A stretch of 64,000 nucleotides of DNA, taken from positions 5,887,501 to 5,951,500 of the forward strand of contig NC_133028.1 in the NCBI RefSeq assembly GCF_048771995.1, read 5' to 3'. Positions 22,801-61,890 of the stretch are shown piece after piece (positions within the stretch are counted from its first letter, which is position 1; each line of letters starts with the position of its first letter). The notes under the pieces are model-generated. The model had not been told where the DNA came from. It did not search any database and saw only the letters and a list, made by a program, of their open reading frames with translations. Position numbers and translations under genes: made by a program. Source of the DNA: Taeniopygia guttata (Eukaryota; Chordata; Aves; Passeriformes; Estrildidae).

Positions 22801-25800
22801 CCCACCCTCCCAGAGGATGGATGAGGTAGGTTCAATTAGAAACTCAAATGTGTAGCTCCGTTTTACAGTATAGCAGAGCTCTTCACTTTCTTGGTAGCCT
22901 TTGGTGTGGCATGAGTTGGGTGGGGATTCTTTTAACACTTCTAGCAACAACTCAGAGCACTGACAGTTTAACACATCCAGCAGGACAGAAGCAAAGGAGG
23001 GGTATAACATCCTGACTATTTCCAGGAATCTTTCAGAAGACAAAAAAGAAAGCTGATCAAGAGTGGCTTTCAACACTCCATTAACACCATGTTGTCTAGA
23101 GACCTTTCTTTGCCAAACCCATCTTCAGATGGAAGCTGCATCTGCTTCCAAACCTACAGAAAGGCTTATGAACTTCCCAGGGCAAAGCTGTGTACATACA
23201 AATGGCAGAAAGAGCCCGTAACACACAGGATATTCCCCTCCTACAGACCCCACACTCCAGTTTCCCATGAAGCTTTATTTAATGAAATTTTCTGAACAGG
23301 ATTAGGAAGAACTAAAATAGGAAAACTCACATCACACCTACAATAAAAACCTGCCATTCACCCGATGTGCATAATTTCAAACTGCTCCTCCTTAAACTGC
23401 TCTTGTAAATAACCCTAGGATTTTTTATCACATGGACTTAAAATGCTCATTCATACAATCAATACACCTACTTTCACACAGAAGCCAGTGCAGCAATGCA
23501 CAGCACAATTCCCAGCACTGGAATTTGCCATTTGTCTCCATAAATATCAGCAGGGACTGAGAGAAGCAAGTTACATGCATTTATCCTAGCCTAGTAAAAA
23601 AACTACCTGGCATTCACAGGTACCTTTTCACATAAGCTTGAAGTCCTTACCATCATCAGGGTCCTGAGCAGTGAAACTTCGATTTTCAACCTCATTTAGC
23701 ACCTCAGAGATGATGTCTGATGATGGAGCATCAACTGTAGGACAAAGAGACAAACAATATCACATCTCAGTTGTGCCAAGCACTTCCTTGTGAAGAGCAT
23801 CAGTCTGCAAATACAATATGAAATTGGGAACAAGCAACTTAATTTTAAACAAATGTAATTCCCTTGTGCTCCACATCAGCTGCAATTTAATTTGCTCTAA
23901 AATTTGTCCTGCTATTGCCAGATTTCCACATCAGTAGGGCAGATTCAGAAAGATAAAAGTGCTTTCTAGCAAGGAATCAAAACAGGTCTAGAAGTTTGTC
24001 TGTTAGAAAGTTGCACTAGAAAAAGCAAAGTACTTATACTTTATATAATATACTTTAAAAGCATATTATATACTTTATCTTTATATATAAACAAACAAAC
24101 ATTTAAAAGGGGGAAAACCAAAACTAAACCCCCAAACTCCAGAGCAATTCCTTTACATTTCTTAACACACAAGGATTGCAGTTATGGCTACTTTGCCTAT
24201 TCTCTTCCTATAGCAAAAAGCCTGTGGGCATGGGCTCTTAAAAGAGTTGGGTTCCTGCCTTCTAAAACAACTGTTTTTCATGACACCTCTAATGCACAGA
24301 AGAACTGTTGCAAGAAGACAAACTCCCTGTGAGTGGCACAATATGGTCAGACCCAGCCTCCACAGCGACTGAGCAACATTTGCTCCCTGTAGGAAGTTAT
24401 TTTTTTTTTCACCCAAGCAGAATCAGGCAGCACAGGGATCACTAAGATCACACCCATTAAAGGCTGTCTTTCAATCCGTAAGTAATCTGCCTTCACCCAT
24501 CACATGTGAAAAGCATTAAAGCACATACCGCCTTTGTAGTGCACAGAGAGGAGGTGTTCATAGGATGCAAGGCTGGGCTCTGGAAAGCAAAAGCACTGCA
24601 GTTACTGCAACATTCCTGGCTGAGCTTTGGCCACTGCTCTAATTCGCACTCCTCCAGTCAGGCAGCATGCATACATTTAATCTCTCTCCCCCCTCAGCCT
24701 AATGCTGGACCAGACCTCAGCTACACACGCCTGGGAGAGCCGATATCCAACACTGGACCACCAGCTGGAGCATCCTATTTCTATGGGGGAGCCACCAAGC
24801 TTCCCTGCTCTAGAGTAAAATCAGAAATACTTCCTAGCTCGTTTCCCTTTTGCTCATGAATGTAACCTTTAGACTACCAACAAACATGTTACTGGGCCAA
24901 AGCACAGCCTACAGGACATGAATTCTGCAGATATTCTCTGTTTCTGCACTACTTATTTGTAAGAAAAAAATCATCATCTAGATCAAAAGCTTCTTTCTGT
25001 AGAGATGTAGAGCTATAGGCCTTAACTGGCTTAGGTGGCTTATGAAGTACATCTCCCCTGGAGTCAGGGAATCGCCACCACGTTGTGTGGTGATGAACTC
25101 CTACATTAACTGTTCTGTTCTGAGGTGGCACTGGAATATCATAATCACTGCATATAATAAATGCTTTTGTTCTCTTACCAATATCAAGTGCTTCCATTTC
25201 CTTTAATACAAATAAAGACATAGTTCTGCCCACACCACCACATCTTCTCAGACTCTTCAGTACAGAATTAAAAGTTAGCAGAGTTGGTTGCACTTTCTGT
25301 TGAGCCATGTGAGTCAGGAGGTCCTTAAAACAAAATTCTTAAATTCTTAAGTGCTTCACATGTTATGGATCACTGTTCAGCTTTCAGCTGGGTTATACAT
25401 ACATTTCCTCAACCTACGCCTTCTCATCCTCTTCAAGTGAACAACTCTGCTTTAATGGATTATTTCAGCCGTACTATCTAATTTTTAATGACCAAAACCC
25501 AAAGCTACATTACATCAGAATAAATCTTGGAGAATGGTCTCTAGAACATAATGGAAAATTTTTACAATTAAACAATATTTTTCCTTATTGATGTGTCATT
25601 AAAACTCAAAATTCCATTTCTGTCACACCACCATGAATTAAAATTCAAAGAGTTTTTATCTAACATTTTTAATTTACTTTATCTCCCAGCAGTAATTTCG
25701 CCTATTACTTTCTGTCCAGGCAGTTTCTGGATCAGGTATGTTCTCACAAGGCAAATCACTCTGCAAAGGAAAGATTGGATTTTTCACATTTGCAACTCCT

Positions 25801-28800
25801 CCATAGTTACCTTTTCTGTTTAAACTACTATACTTCCTTTACAGCAGAGATTAGTACCTAGGGACAAAGTTCCTACTTTTGGTCTTCAACAACTACAAAA
25901 CTTTACTAATAAGGCAGACCCTTATTAGTAAAAGAGCACACACTCTTCTCACTTCCCCACCTCTTTTGTTCTACCCTCCTTACCTTGGTTAATTCCCATC
26001 TTTCTACGAACCTCTCCTTTAGATATGGGACTGCTCTGATCAGTGCATTGAAAGTGTGCACATCAGCTGGAAAATGTAAGATAATCCATTTAAAATGACA
26101 ATTTATAGCCTAGAGGAAACAGTTTGTTCTAGCATGGCTCAGTTTCTGGCAAAGTCTCATGCAAACCTGTTTCCAGTGAGCCAGCCACACGCCAGCTGCA
26201 CTGGAATTCCGTTTTGCATTCAGCTCCCATGATCCAGCTGAGGTCCGTACCCCTGCGCCAATCATCACTGCCATGAACAAACACTGCTGTGCCCAACAGA
26301 GACCCCAAAGTACAGCCAGGAGACACTCACCCTTGTGCCTTTCATTCAGCAAGTCTATGTACATGTCATAAGCTTTAGAATAAGCCCCATGCTGCAAAAA
26401 AACCAAAAATAAACAACCTCTGATAATGTGAGATCTCTAAAGCTGAAAAAAATCCCCCAGCACTGAAGAATAACTTTACCTTCACCATCCCACGGATCAT
26501 TGTGCAATAAGAGTGTGCATTCTTCTCTGGCATTATCTTAAATATCCTTTCAGCATGGTTGTTCTCTCTAGAACCAGGGAACAAGATAAATGTTAAAGAA
26601 CCAATTAAAAGATACTCTTTGGAGAAAGATTCAACATGCAGAACAAAATAAGCACTGTACCCCCAAAGACTGACTTTCCCATACCACACTTGTGATACTT
26701 GAAACTATTCTACAATCACCTACAAGATATCCATGAACACTTTAAAAGATCGGCAAACACGGGTTTATTTAACAAGTAACACTGGTGAGTATGTTACATC
26801 AGTGAGTATAGAACAGACTTAGGAGTCTACTCTTTAACAACAATACAAGTGCACAACCATGGAATATGAGAATATAAGCAAGATTTTCTATACCTCCATC
26901 TGGGGCCAGATGACTGTGAACCTCTTTGAAATTGTCTCTTTGGAGCTTTCTGTTCTGAAGCATTCACCTGGAGAGATTTTTGCAAAAGAAATTTCTCAGT
27001 GTTAAATTATGATTTAACATCAAATGACATGATTTGCTAACAAAACTGAAGTTCAGCAGCATGGACCAAAGGTGTTTTTAAATGGGTTATATTTGAATAA
27101 TTTCTATCATAACAGTCAGGAAGTGATGAACAGATTGAGAATAATGTTTATGTTATAAACATATTAACAGCTTTACACAAACTACTGTTGCTACTGGGTC
27201 AATCATGGATTTTTATAACAGAAGTATCTCCTGGGAATGTTGACTGCATCTGATCCACCTCATGGCATCTCCCATGCAGACAGTACAAAAATCTTGATGT
27301 CACCTTGATATACTCCCACTATGTATGAAATAAATAAATTAACAAGTTTTCCATACCCCTGGTTCTTCCAAATCCCCTTTTTCTTCCTGCTCTTTTTCAG
27401 GAGTAGGTTCACCATCTCCGTAGAAGCATAACAAATCTAAAAGTCTGTTTGTGGTCTCCAGAGACATGGGGGTACCTTTAGAAAATGAGAATTTATGACA
27501 GTCAGAGAAAGTGAAGAGCTCACCGCTCTACAGCCATATAGAAAAACCTCTGAACACTACTTTGCTCTCTTCCAACACAAAGACATTCTCAAGCAAGTCC
27601 CTAACCCTGCTGTGACACCAGTACTGCCACAAACCCAGTCATCACAGGAGACAATTTTAACACTCTATTTTAACTAGAGTATGTTTTTCTACTGAGGCCA
27701 CTTAAAAGGCAGAGTTTTCCTGATCAAGTAGAAGGAAGTGACAGCTGTCAGCCAGAACTCTGAAGCAGCACAAGCCCAACACAACATCTGAAATTCTGAG
27801 TGCTTTTCATAACTCTTCCTGGGATACACCCTGCTGAAAAGAACACTTTGCATGGTTGACTTTCTATGAAACTTTCAAAATCAACTGAAGTATTCAATCT
27901 GCTTCCTCTTCAAGAAGCCAGTTGCTCTCCTTATCACCAAAGTGACATGTCAGACAAGCAGTGGCTAAGATTCTCCAGCAATTCTAGAGAAGCACTTCAC
28001 CAGACTACAGTCAGTTGTGACAGAAGCAATAGTCACAAAATTATCTCCATAGCCCGTGCCAGCTACTGAAGTATTTTTGGCACAATTTAAGTAGAACTCC
28101 ACCACAGAACCTGGCAGGTGACCACATACCTGCCTGTAGAAGCTGATCAAACATGTCCACAGACTCTTTCACCATTCTGAGATGGATGCGCTCCCTTAGA
28201 GCCTCCTCGCTCATTCCTTCGGTCTGAGGTGTGAGAATCTCGGGCATCAGGCACTAAAAGCAAACAGTGAAAGCTGGTCTCAAGTTCAAACCTTCTCTAG
28301 ATATCCTTACTCTTTACCCAATACACTGCTTGTAGCCCAATAACAGCAGTCCTTTTGGCGATGAGGGACCACATACATCCTCATCCCTCACTTTGTGCCA
28401 GGAAGCAACACCTAAAAACCACTGCTTTTCTTACTTTTAGCTCAAGAACCTGACATGATACTGAACTCCCAAGGAAAAATGTCCACTACAAAAACATAAT
28501 GGAAACATAGTATTGCATTCATACTGTCTGCAAACCAGTTTAAAAGTTACAGTTTTATCTTATCCAACAGTTGATTTCACTGACAAAGCACAAATACAAT
28601 GAAAACAAAGAGCAAAAATCTTACTGGTATGTTGGGCTCTGCAAAAGTCTTGTCAAAATACTGAGGAAAGTTCTTTATGATGTATTTTGCAGCATTTCTC
28701 CCAGACTCCTTTGACAATGAATACAGACGCTGCATAGAAATGAGATAGAACAAGATGGAGAAATACACAAATTACAAGGCTGAGAATTGGAAGAAACATT

Positions 28801-31800
28801 TTCTTTAACAATGAACATTCTGATGGGATCAAATTACACTCATGTAATTTTCAACTTATTAGAATCACAGGGACAAAATTCCACATAAACATTGTGGTAT
28901 TCATGCCAGTATAAGAATTTCTATTCTTTAAATTAAACATTGTGGTATTCATGCCAGTATAAGAATCTCTATTCTTTAAATGCTATTGTATTTTACTTCC
29001 TTGCTACTTAGTCAGGAGATGCAGTTCAGACATCTGAAATGCTGCACTACTACCTCAAGCTCAAAACCATCTCATTTTAGAAGGGAAGTTCTGAAAGCAA
29101 TCTGATACCACATTTTCTTTTGGAATCAAAACCAGGCTTCAGTTAGGTAAGAGTATTCACAGCCTAGACAAAGGCAGGAGGGAGGCTATGAAGGATGTGA
29201 AAGGAAATACCTACAGAATTAGCTGCATTTCTTGGCATCAGGAAAGGGTCATCCTGGAACATGTAATGAGCAGCAGTAGGATCCTGTAGAAGGAACAGCA
29301 CAGCAATGAAAAGTTTATAATTATGTGTACAGCCACAACACACTGCCTCATGGAATTTAAGGCACAACGAATTCTTCCATCATAACCATCACCAATGCAT
29401 ATTTTACAGAAGTTCCTCTTGTTCAAAAAGGCTTAGCCTGTTTGGGAATAGTTTAAAAATATTTCCATTTCACACACACACCTGCAGGCTAATATGGTGA
29501 CAAAAAGGGTCCTTCCTATAATAGATCAATCAGTAAGTGCCCTGCAAAGTAGGACTCCAGTGTAACAGTCTTGGGAAGCTGATGGGACTTGGCAAATTTT
29601 GATTCAATTCCCAGAATTCAAACTAGATGGGATTTAAGAACAGAATCACAGCATTTCCAGGTTTTGCCCAGCAAGAGCACTCATTGCACTTTTTAAAGCC
29701 TTTCTGGACTGAGATTGGGAAGGACATTCTGGACAAGCTGAAGGAACTTACTCCCCATGTTAGTGAAAGCCTTACCAAGGCACTTGCAGCTCTCTCTTAG
29801 CACATGAATGAGGCTTTAAACACACAGCAAAACACCCTGAGCCAAAGGGAAACCCTGATGTGAGACTTTCATCTTCCATTTACAGCCAAAGTAGAAATTA
29901 AATGCCTCCTGAGCACAAAGGCTTTGCACAAAATGGACCCCCACGGCCCACAGAACCACTCACCCTCTTCACAGTAGAAGCCAAGGTCTGGAGCACTGCG
30001 AGCTTATCCCTAAGCACAAAGGAGTTTGATTAATACTCAGCTGCAGACTTTGAATGCTGTGCATTACAGTCTTTGGAGAACAAGCACAGGATTATCCTAA
30101 CCCACAAGGATTTTCAGTTCTAGGAAATAATGTTTTTGCTGCACTAAGAAAACAGCACATCTCACAAAAAAAGAGAGAAAATGCAAAAATGTTCTCAATT
30201 CTTAAACAACCCCAGGAAAAAAAAAAAAAAATTGAGGAAAACCAGAAGAGAATATGTGTTTGCAGCTATTACTCCTGCCCTTATAATACACTATCAAAGA
30301 AAGATCATAGGGAAGAGACACAAAAATAATTCCTTGGAATGCTGCTCCTAGAGTATCTCCAGGGAATAAATATATTCAGTTGCTCAACAAGACATGTCTT
30401 TACAAGAATAAATAAAGCACACCAAAAGCAGGTATCTCACAAGACTCCTGTGCCTGTACAACCTTTAGGACTTTGGTTGTTTCAAGCAAACAAGGAAAGG
30501 CCAGTGAAAGTGTTTAGATGAAGGTGGACTTATTTTAGCTTTACATGCTGACACCATTTGACCACAAACTTAATTTCTGCTATACAGTCATGCAATTCCA
30601 TCTTAAGTCTCCCAACAAAAAAGGCTTTGTTCGGTTGTGTGATTTTTGAGCAGGATTTATTCCCTCAGTTATCAATGATCAAGTTTTATTTTGCTGAAGG
30701 AACATTCACATGCAAACAGCCAAACGAACTTGGTTTTACAAATCTTTAGCGAATGCGATATTTTGCAAAGAAATAGAACCATGCTTAAAAATGCAGTTAT
30801 TGTAAGTGCTTTTAAAAGAAATGTCAGGAATGCAGTGTACATAATCTGCAGAGAGAGTAAGAATCAAGAATATTCACAGAGCTCCAAATCAGGAAAACCC
30901 CTGGTGGGATATTGCATCAAGGAATACAGGAACCTCAACTTCCTTTTTCAGCTTTGGTGGACAGACTACATTTAGCTGTCTAATATTTTCTTTTCCAAGT
31001 GAAGATTCCAAAAGTAAACACTCACCATGTTTTTTTTCGGGGGAGCACAATTTCTTCTTGAGTTACTGTGAGAAACAATATTAAAATGATCATTAGAAAC
31101 AAAGAGATGCCCAAAGAAAATTTTGGCCCCATAAGTTGTAGCAAAGTGGGGTCAATTCTTCTCACAAGTAATAAATGATAGAACAAAGTGCAAATGGCCT
31201 CAAGTTGCACAAGGTGAAGTTTAGATCAGATATTAGGAAGAAATTTCTTCACTAAAAGGTTTGTCAAGCATTGGAACAGGGGAGTGGTGGGGTCACCATC
31301 CCTGGAGGGATTTAAAACACGTGGATGTGGCACTTGGGGACGTGGTTTAGAGGTGCCTTGCAGTGCTGGGTTAAGAGCTGGACTCCACTAACTCAGAGGT
31401 CTTTTCCAATCCCAGCAATTCTATGATTCTACAAGAATTGATGAGTTAAGCTGATCCAGCTGAAAGTACTAAAACAAGAATTTTAAAACCACAGTCTAAT
31501 GTAGGCTAATGGAGCTGCACAACTCAGTTCATGCTCTTGGAGCGTGGAGCTGATGGGTGATGAGGGAAGGAATTAAGTTAATCCAGGAAATTTATGCACA
31601 ATGAAGACAAGGAGAGAGAAAATCCAAGGAGGAGAAAGAGGGTGTTTAAATCATCTTTATCTCCTGACACACTGTGTTGTTTGGAGATCAAAATCATCTG
31701 CAAGGAACCAGTAATGAAGACATCTTACCTTGTGAGTTGTCCACAGTCTTCCCAAGAGCAGGACTACTTGAAGAGCTCCTACAAGCAATCAGGGGTTTGA

Positions 31801-33486
31801 ATTTATGGCAGTCACATTAATACAGCAAAAGCAGAAATTCCATACTACAGGTTAGAATTCACTAAAACATTAGAGGGAATTGGAGCGCATTGGAGTAACT
31901 GGTAATATTGCACTGTTACTAACTCCAAATTATTACCATAAAACTTATACTTGATGCTTCTCTTAAGGCCCTTGTTTAAAGGGACAAGAGGTTATATGTG
32001 AAAAACTATACTACAAAAAAAAAATCTGTTACTTATTATTGGAATATAATGTTTTTAAAGTAGTTTTCATGAACTAGTGCATCTTACAAAGAAAATCACA
32101 GACATAAATCAGAAAATACCTTTTTATGCTTTAGAGATAGGATCACACTGAAAATAGCACTTTAAAAAAACCCCAAAACTTTAGACATGAGTAGTGCTGA
32201 TAAAGGAGAAAACCCAGAGTCATGATGCAGGTGAATCAGCCCTGGTGAGTTGCAGATGCCCAGATGTCTCTACAGAGGTGCAGCAGCTCCTGACAAAACC
32301 ACAGCTGCAGCACACATGGACTCACTGTGCTGAGTACCACAAAGCAGATGCTTTGTGCTCACTGCTTCAAGTCTTCCTCACCACTGTGCACATTTTACTG
32401 CTTTTAACACAAACTAAGGCTTATGTTAAAATACTTGTACTTGTTTTGCTCTAGAAGCAACCTAACAGTAAAGCTTTACTGCAAATCTGGCCTCCAGTGC
32501 CTCCACACTGACCTTGACCCTGACGGAGAGGCTATTAAGGTTCTTTATTGTGGCACTGCGCAATTCCAGCTGCTCCTGGGAAGTCTCATAGACAGATTAC
32601 ATACGATTTTGCCATCCCAAAAATGAGTAACAGCTACCCAGTAAAGTGAAACCTTTTTATTTGAGACAGCCCCTAAACAAAACGTGGCATAGAATCTTGG
32701 AATGTTAAGGTGTTGGAAGGGACCTCTAAGATCTTGTTCCACCTCTGCTGCCATGGGCAGGGACACCTTCCACTAGACCAGGTTGCTCCAAGCCCCATCC
32801 AACCTGCCCTCGAACACTGACAGGGTTGGGGCATCCTCCGCTTCGCTAAGAACCTGTGATAGTGTCTCACCACCCCTACCATAAAAAAATCCTTCCCAGT
32901 AGCTAATCTAAACTAAACTTCTCCTTTTCCGATCTGTACTCCTTAATCCTTGTTACTCCTGGCGAAAGGTCCCACTCTGGCTCCTTGGCAGGCCCCATTC
33001 AGACACTGGAAGGCAGTTATGGGGTCTATAGTCCCTTCTTGAGGCCCAACAGCCCCAGCTTCCTCAGCCTTCCTAGATTTTCGCCAGGCTCAGCTCAGGA
33101 ATCGCTTAAACGCTCGAACTCTCTCCCGGGGAAGCTCCGAGCCGCCCCAAAGCAGGGAAGCTCCCCGGGAAGGGCGTTTAAAAGCAGAGAGGAGCGGCAG
33201 AGAAGAGCGGCAGAGGAGAAGAGCGGCAGAGGAGAAGAGCGGCTCCCTCAGACCACGCGGCCGCGCCGAGCCCCGCACTGCGCCTGCGCAGCCTTTCCGC
33301 CTCACTCCCCGCACTCCCGCACCGCCCGTCCATCGATTCCTCCCCGGTGCCGCCGCCTCCCGGCCCTTCCCTCCCGGCGGACCCTCACCGGTAGCTGTCC
33401 GGCCCGCGGGGGAGGCGGCACCGCCGGCTCAGGCTCAGCCCCAGCGCCCGCTGCCAGCAGCCGGCCCCGGCCCGCCGCGCCGCCAT
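16726..33486 (-). CDS. PTCD3: PTCD3 (mitoribosomal protein mS39, PPR protein), complete, 24 exons
   Basis: PTCD3 is a pentatricopeptide-repeat protein of the mitochondrial small ribosomal subunit (mS39). Exons in transcript order: 33389-33486, 31729-31778, 31026-31065, 29964-30009, 29215-29283, 28625-28729, 28130-28253, 27357-27475, 26894-26967, 26480-26567, 26331-26391, 25984-26066, 25179-25323, 24529-24579, 23651-23734, 22706-22734, 22329-22432, 21570-21648, 21388-21478, 20642-20727, 19461-19609, 18558-18599, 17501-17659 and 16726-16804 (stop TAG 16726-16728). Phases agree throughout, giving 684 residues against 689 in human. Recognisable blocks include SVDMFDQLLQAG, MPEKNAHSYCTMIRGMVK, LLQALDAANQLEMIP and FSRAGRTQDAW. 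The helical PPR array occupies the middle, and the C-terminus is a short Asp-Ser tail. SNORD94 sits in intron 11. The gene is divergent from POLR1A and convergent with IMMT. Confidence 0.97.
18434..18490 (+). mobile_element. Short CR1 3'-end remnant
   Basis: ggttggactacctgtccttt followed by aagtcccttccatcccaaactattcc matches the last bases of a CR1 3' end. It sits in PTCD3 intron 22, about 70 bp from exon 22. Confidence 0.6.
20099..20135. repeat. 14-bp perfect inverted repeat at the LTR edge
   Basis: CACTCTATCCCAGC (20099-20112) and GCTGGGATAGAGTG (20122-20135) are exact reverse complements separated by nine bases. The second arm is the first recognisable part of the LTR fossil. Confidence 0.85.
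20121..20631 (+). mobile_element. Avian endogenous-retrovirus solo LTR, degraded fossil
   Basis: The stretch from ggctgggatagagtg through gtgttgataacacaggaata, ggagttgggaggggacac and ggctgaacacctgcc matches a widespread avian LTR that I remember; the exact family name is uncertain. No internal retroviral region or second LTR is present, so it looks like a solo LTR. It is diverged, hence old. It lies in PTCD3 intron 20, antisense to the gene, and ends about ten bases from the donor side of exon 20. Confidence 0.75.
22706..22734 (-). CDS. PTCD3: PTCD3 exon 16, 29-nt microexon
   Basis: The 29 bases lie between acceptor cctttcag and donor gtaagt. They join the preceding exon ending DPDD to the next exon beginning CCDLKD through ANFFTTAMQV, matching human DDKFFQSAMSIC. 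Entry is in phase 1 and exit in phase 0, so skipping would shift the frame and the exon should be constitutive. Confidence 0.88.
24030..24110. repeat. AT-rich low-complexity tract
   Basis: Repeated tactttatataatatac and tatatataaacaaacaaac motifs in PTCD3 intron 14. It is probably a decayed AT microsatellite. Confidence 0.65.
26133..26275 (-). ncRNA. SNORD94: SNORD94 (U94) box C/D snoRNA in PTCD3 intron 11
   Basis: On the minus strand a C box GTGATGA (26268-26262) and a D box CTGA (26142-26139) are bracketed by complementary flanks. The 5' flank is 26282-26270 and the 3' flank 26138-26122; they give about 13 paired bases with a small 3' bulge. After the C box comes GCGCAGGGG (26258-26250), complementary to U6 snRNA CCCCUGCGC (C60-C68). 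Two bases later is a degenerate D' box CGGA (26247-26244), so the fifth base upstream of D' pairs with U6 C62. C62 is the known U94 target, and PTCD3 is its known host gene in mammals. The length, about 143 nt, is close to the human form. No second guide was identified upstream of D. Confidence 0.93.
28886..28981. repeat. Direct tandem duplication, 2 x 48 bp
   Basis: The 48-bp unit starting taaacattgtggtattcatg occurs at 28886-28933 and again at 28934-28981 with one difference. It lies in PTCD3 intron 5. The near identity implies a recent duplication. Confidence 0.93.
29215..29283 (-). CDS. PTCD3: PTCD3 exon 5, end set by phase between two overlapping donors
   Basis: This exon encodes DPTAAHYMFQDDPFLMP, close to human PTCD3. 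Two donors four bases apart are possible: gtaggt (from 29214) and gtattt (from 29210). Only gtaggt keeps the next exon (RLYSLSKESG...) in frame and gives the junction NS-RLY, which matches human ES-RSF. The gtattt donor would shift the frame and is taken as unused or aberrant. Confidence 0.85.
31195..31431 (+). mobile_element. CR1 LINE 3' fragment
   Basis: CR1 sense sequence (agatcagatattaggaagaa, catccctggagggatttaaa, gaggtcttttccaatcccag) ending in the hallmark attctatgattcta. It lies in PTCD3 intron 2, antisense to the gene. Confidence 0.9.
32690..33085 (-). mobile_element. CR1 LINE 3' fragment at the edge of the CpG island
   Basis: The reverse complement of a CR1 3' end begins at catagaatcttggaatg and includes ccatgggcagggacacctt and aggttgctccaagccccatc. 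It reaches the 3' UTR text ending cagccccagcttcctcagcc. It lies in PTCD3 intron 1 in the same orientation as the gene, directly before the GC-rich island. Confidence 0.9.
33187..33243. repeat. GAGCGGC-containing short tandem repeat
   Basis: Four copies of GAGCGGC (starting 33192, 33205, 33221, 33237) sit in a purine-rich 13-16-bp imperfect repeat inside the CpG island, in PTCD3 intron 1. It is probably a GC-rich minisatellite. Confidence 0.7.
33279..33290. promoter_or_regulatory. NRF1-like palindromic site
   Basis: TGCGCCTGCGCA is a near-palindromic match to the NRF1 consensus (tgcgcatgcgca). It lies in PTCD3 intron 1, about 100 bp past the end of exon 1. NRF1 controls many nuclear genes for mitochondrial proteins, which fits PTCD3. 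Confidence 0.6.
33389..33486 (-). CDS. PTCD3: PTCD3 exon 1 with mitochondrial presequence
   Basis: The ATG at 33486-33484 sits in a good context (gccgccATGg). It opens MAARRAGAGCWQRALGLSLS, an Arg-rich, acid-free start typical of a matrix-targeting presequence and alignable with the human N-terminus. The exon ends in phase 2 at a gtgagg donor. An in-frame ATG upstream at 33582 would add 32 residues, but the shorter start was chosen because it matches the human start. Confidence 0.88.
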
Positions 33487-33672
33487 GGCGCCCCGCTCTG
33501 CCCTCTGCGCAGGCGGGCGGGAGGAGGCCGGTACCGCCCCTCCGCGGCGGTGGTACCGCCCGGCCCTGCCCCACCCCCCCACAGCCAGGACCGCGTGGTG
33601 CTGCCCGTGGCGCGGCGCTTCCAGCGGCAGAGCGGGAGCTGCAGGCGGCCGGGAGGGCTTTGCTCGATCGCC
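33487..33672. promoter_or_regulatory. Bidirectional PTCD3/POLR1A promoter in a CpG island
   Basis: Only 186 bp separate the PTCD3 start codon (minus) from the POLR1A start codon (plus). The interval is very GC-rich, full of CpG, and has no TATA box. It contains an NRF1-like core ctgcgcaggcgggcggg near 33507-33523. High CpG density extends from about 33100 to 33930, covering both first exons. Head-to-head housekeeping genes with a shared CpG-island promoter are common in vertebrates; shared control here is inferred from spacing. Confidence 0.85.

Positions 33673-61890
<28,218 letters not shown>

Noticed and set aside
22702-23076. A 124-codon minus-strand open frame in PTCD3 intron 15
   Set aside because: It does not match PTCD3 and overlaps only the 29-nt exon. 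The real coding path is fixed by phase and human similarity.
26129-26326. Open frame next to PTCD3 exon 11, considered as a coding extension
   Set aside because: It lies beyond a clear gtgagt donor, has no match in human PTCD3, and is explained by the snoRNA.
33484-33582. Upstream in-frame ATG at 33582 as the PTCD3 start
   Set aside because: The extension is Gly/Arg/Pro-rich promoter sequence with no human counterpart; the ATG at 33486 aligns with the human start.
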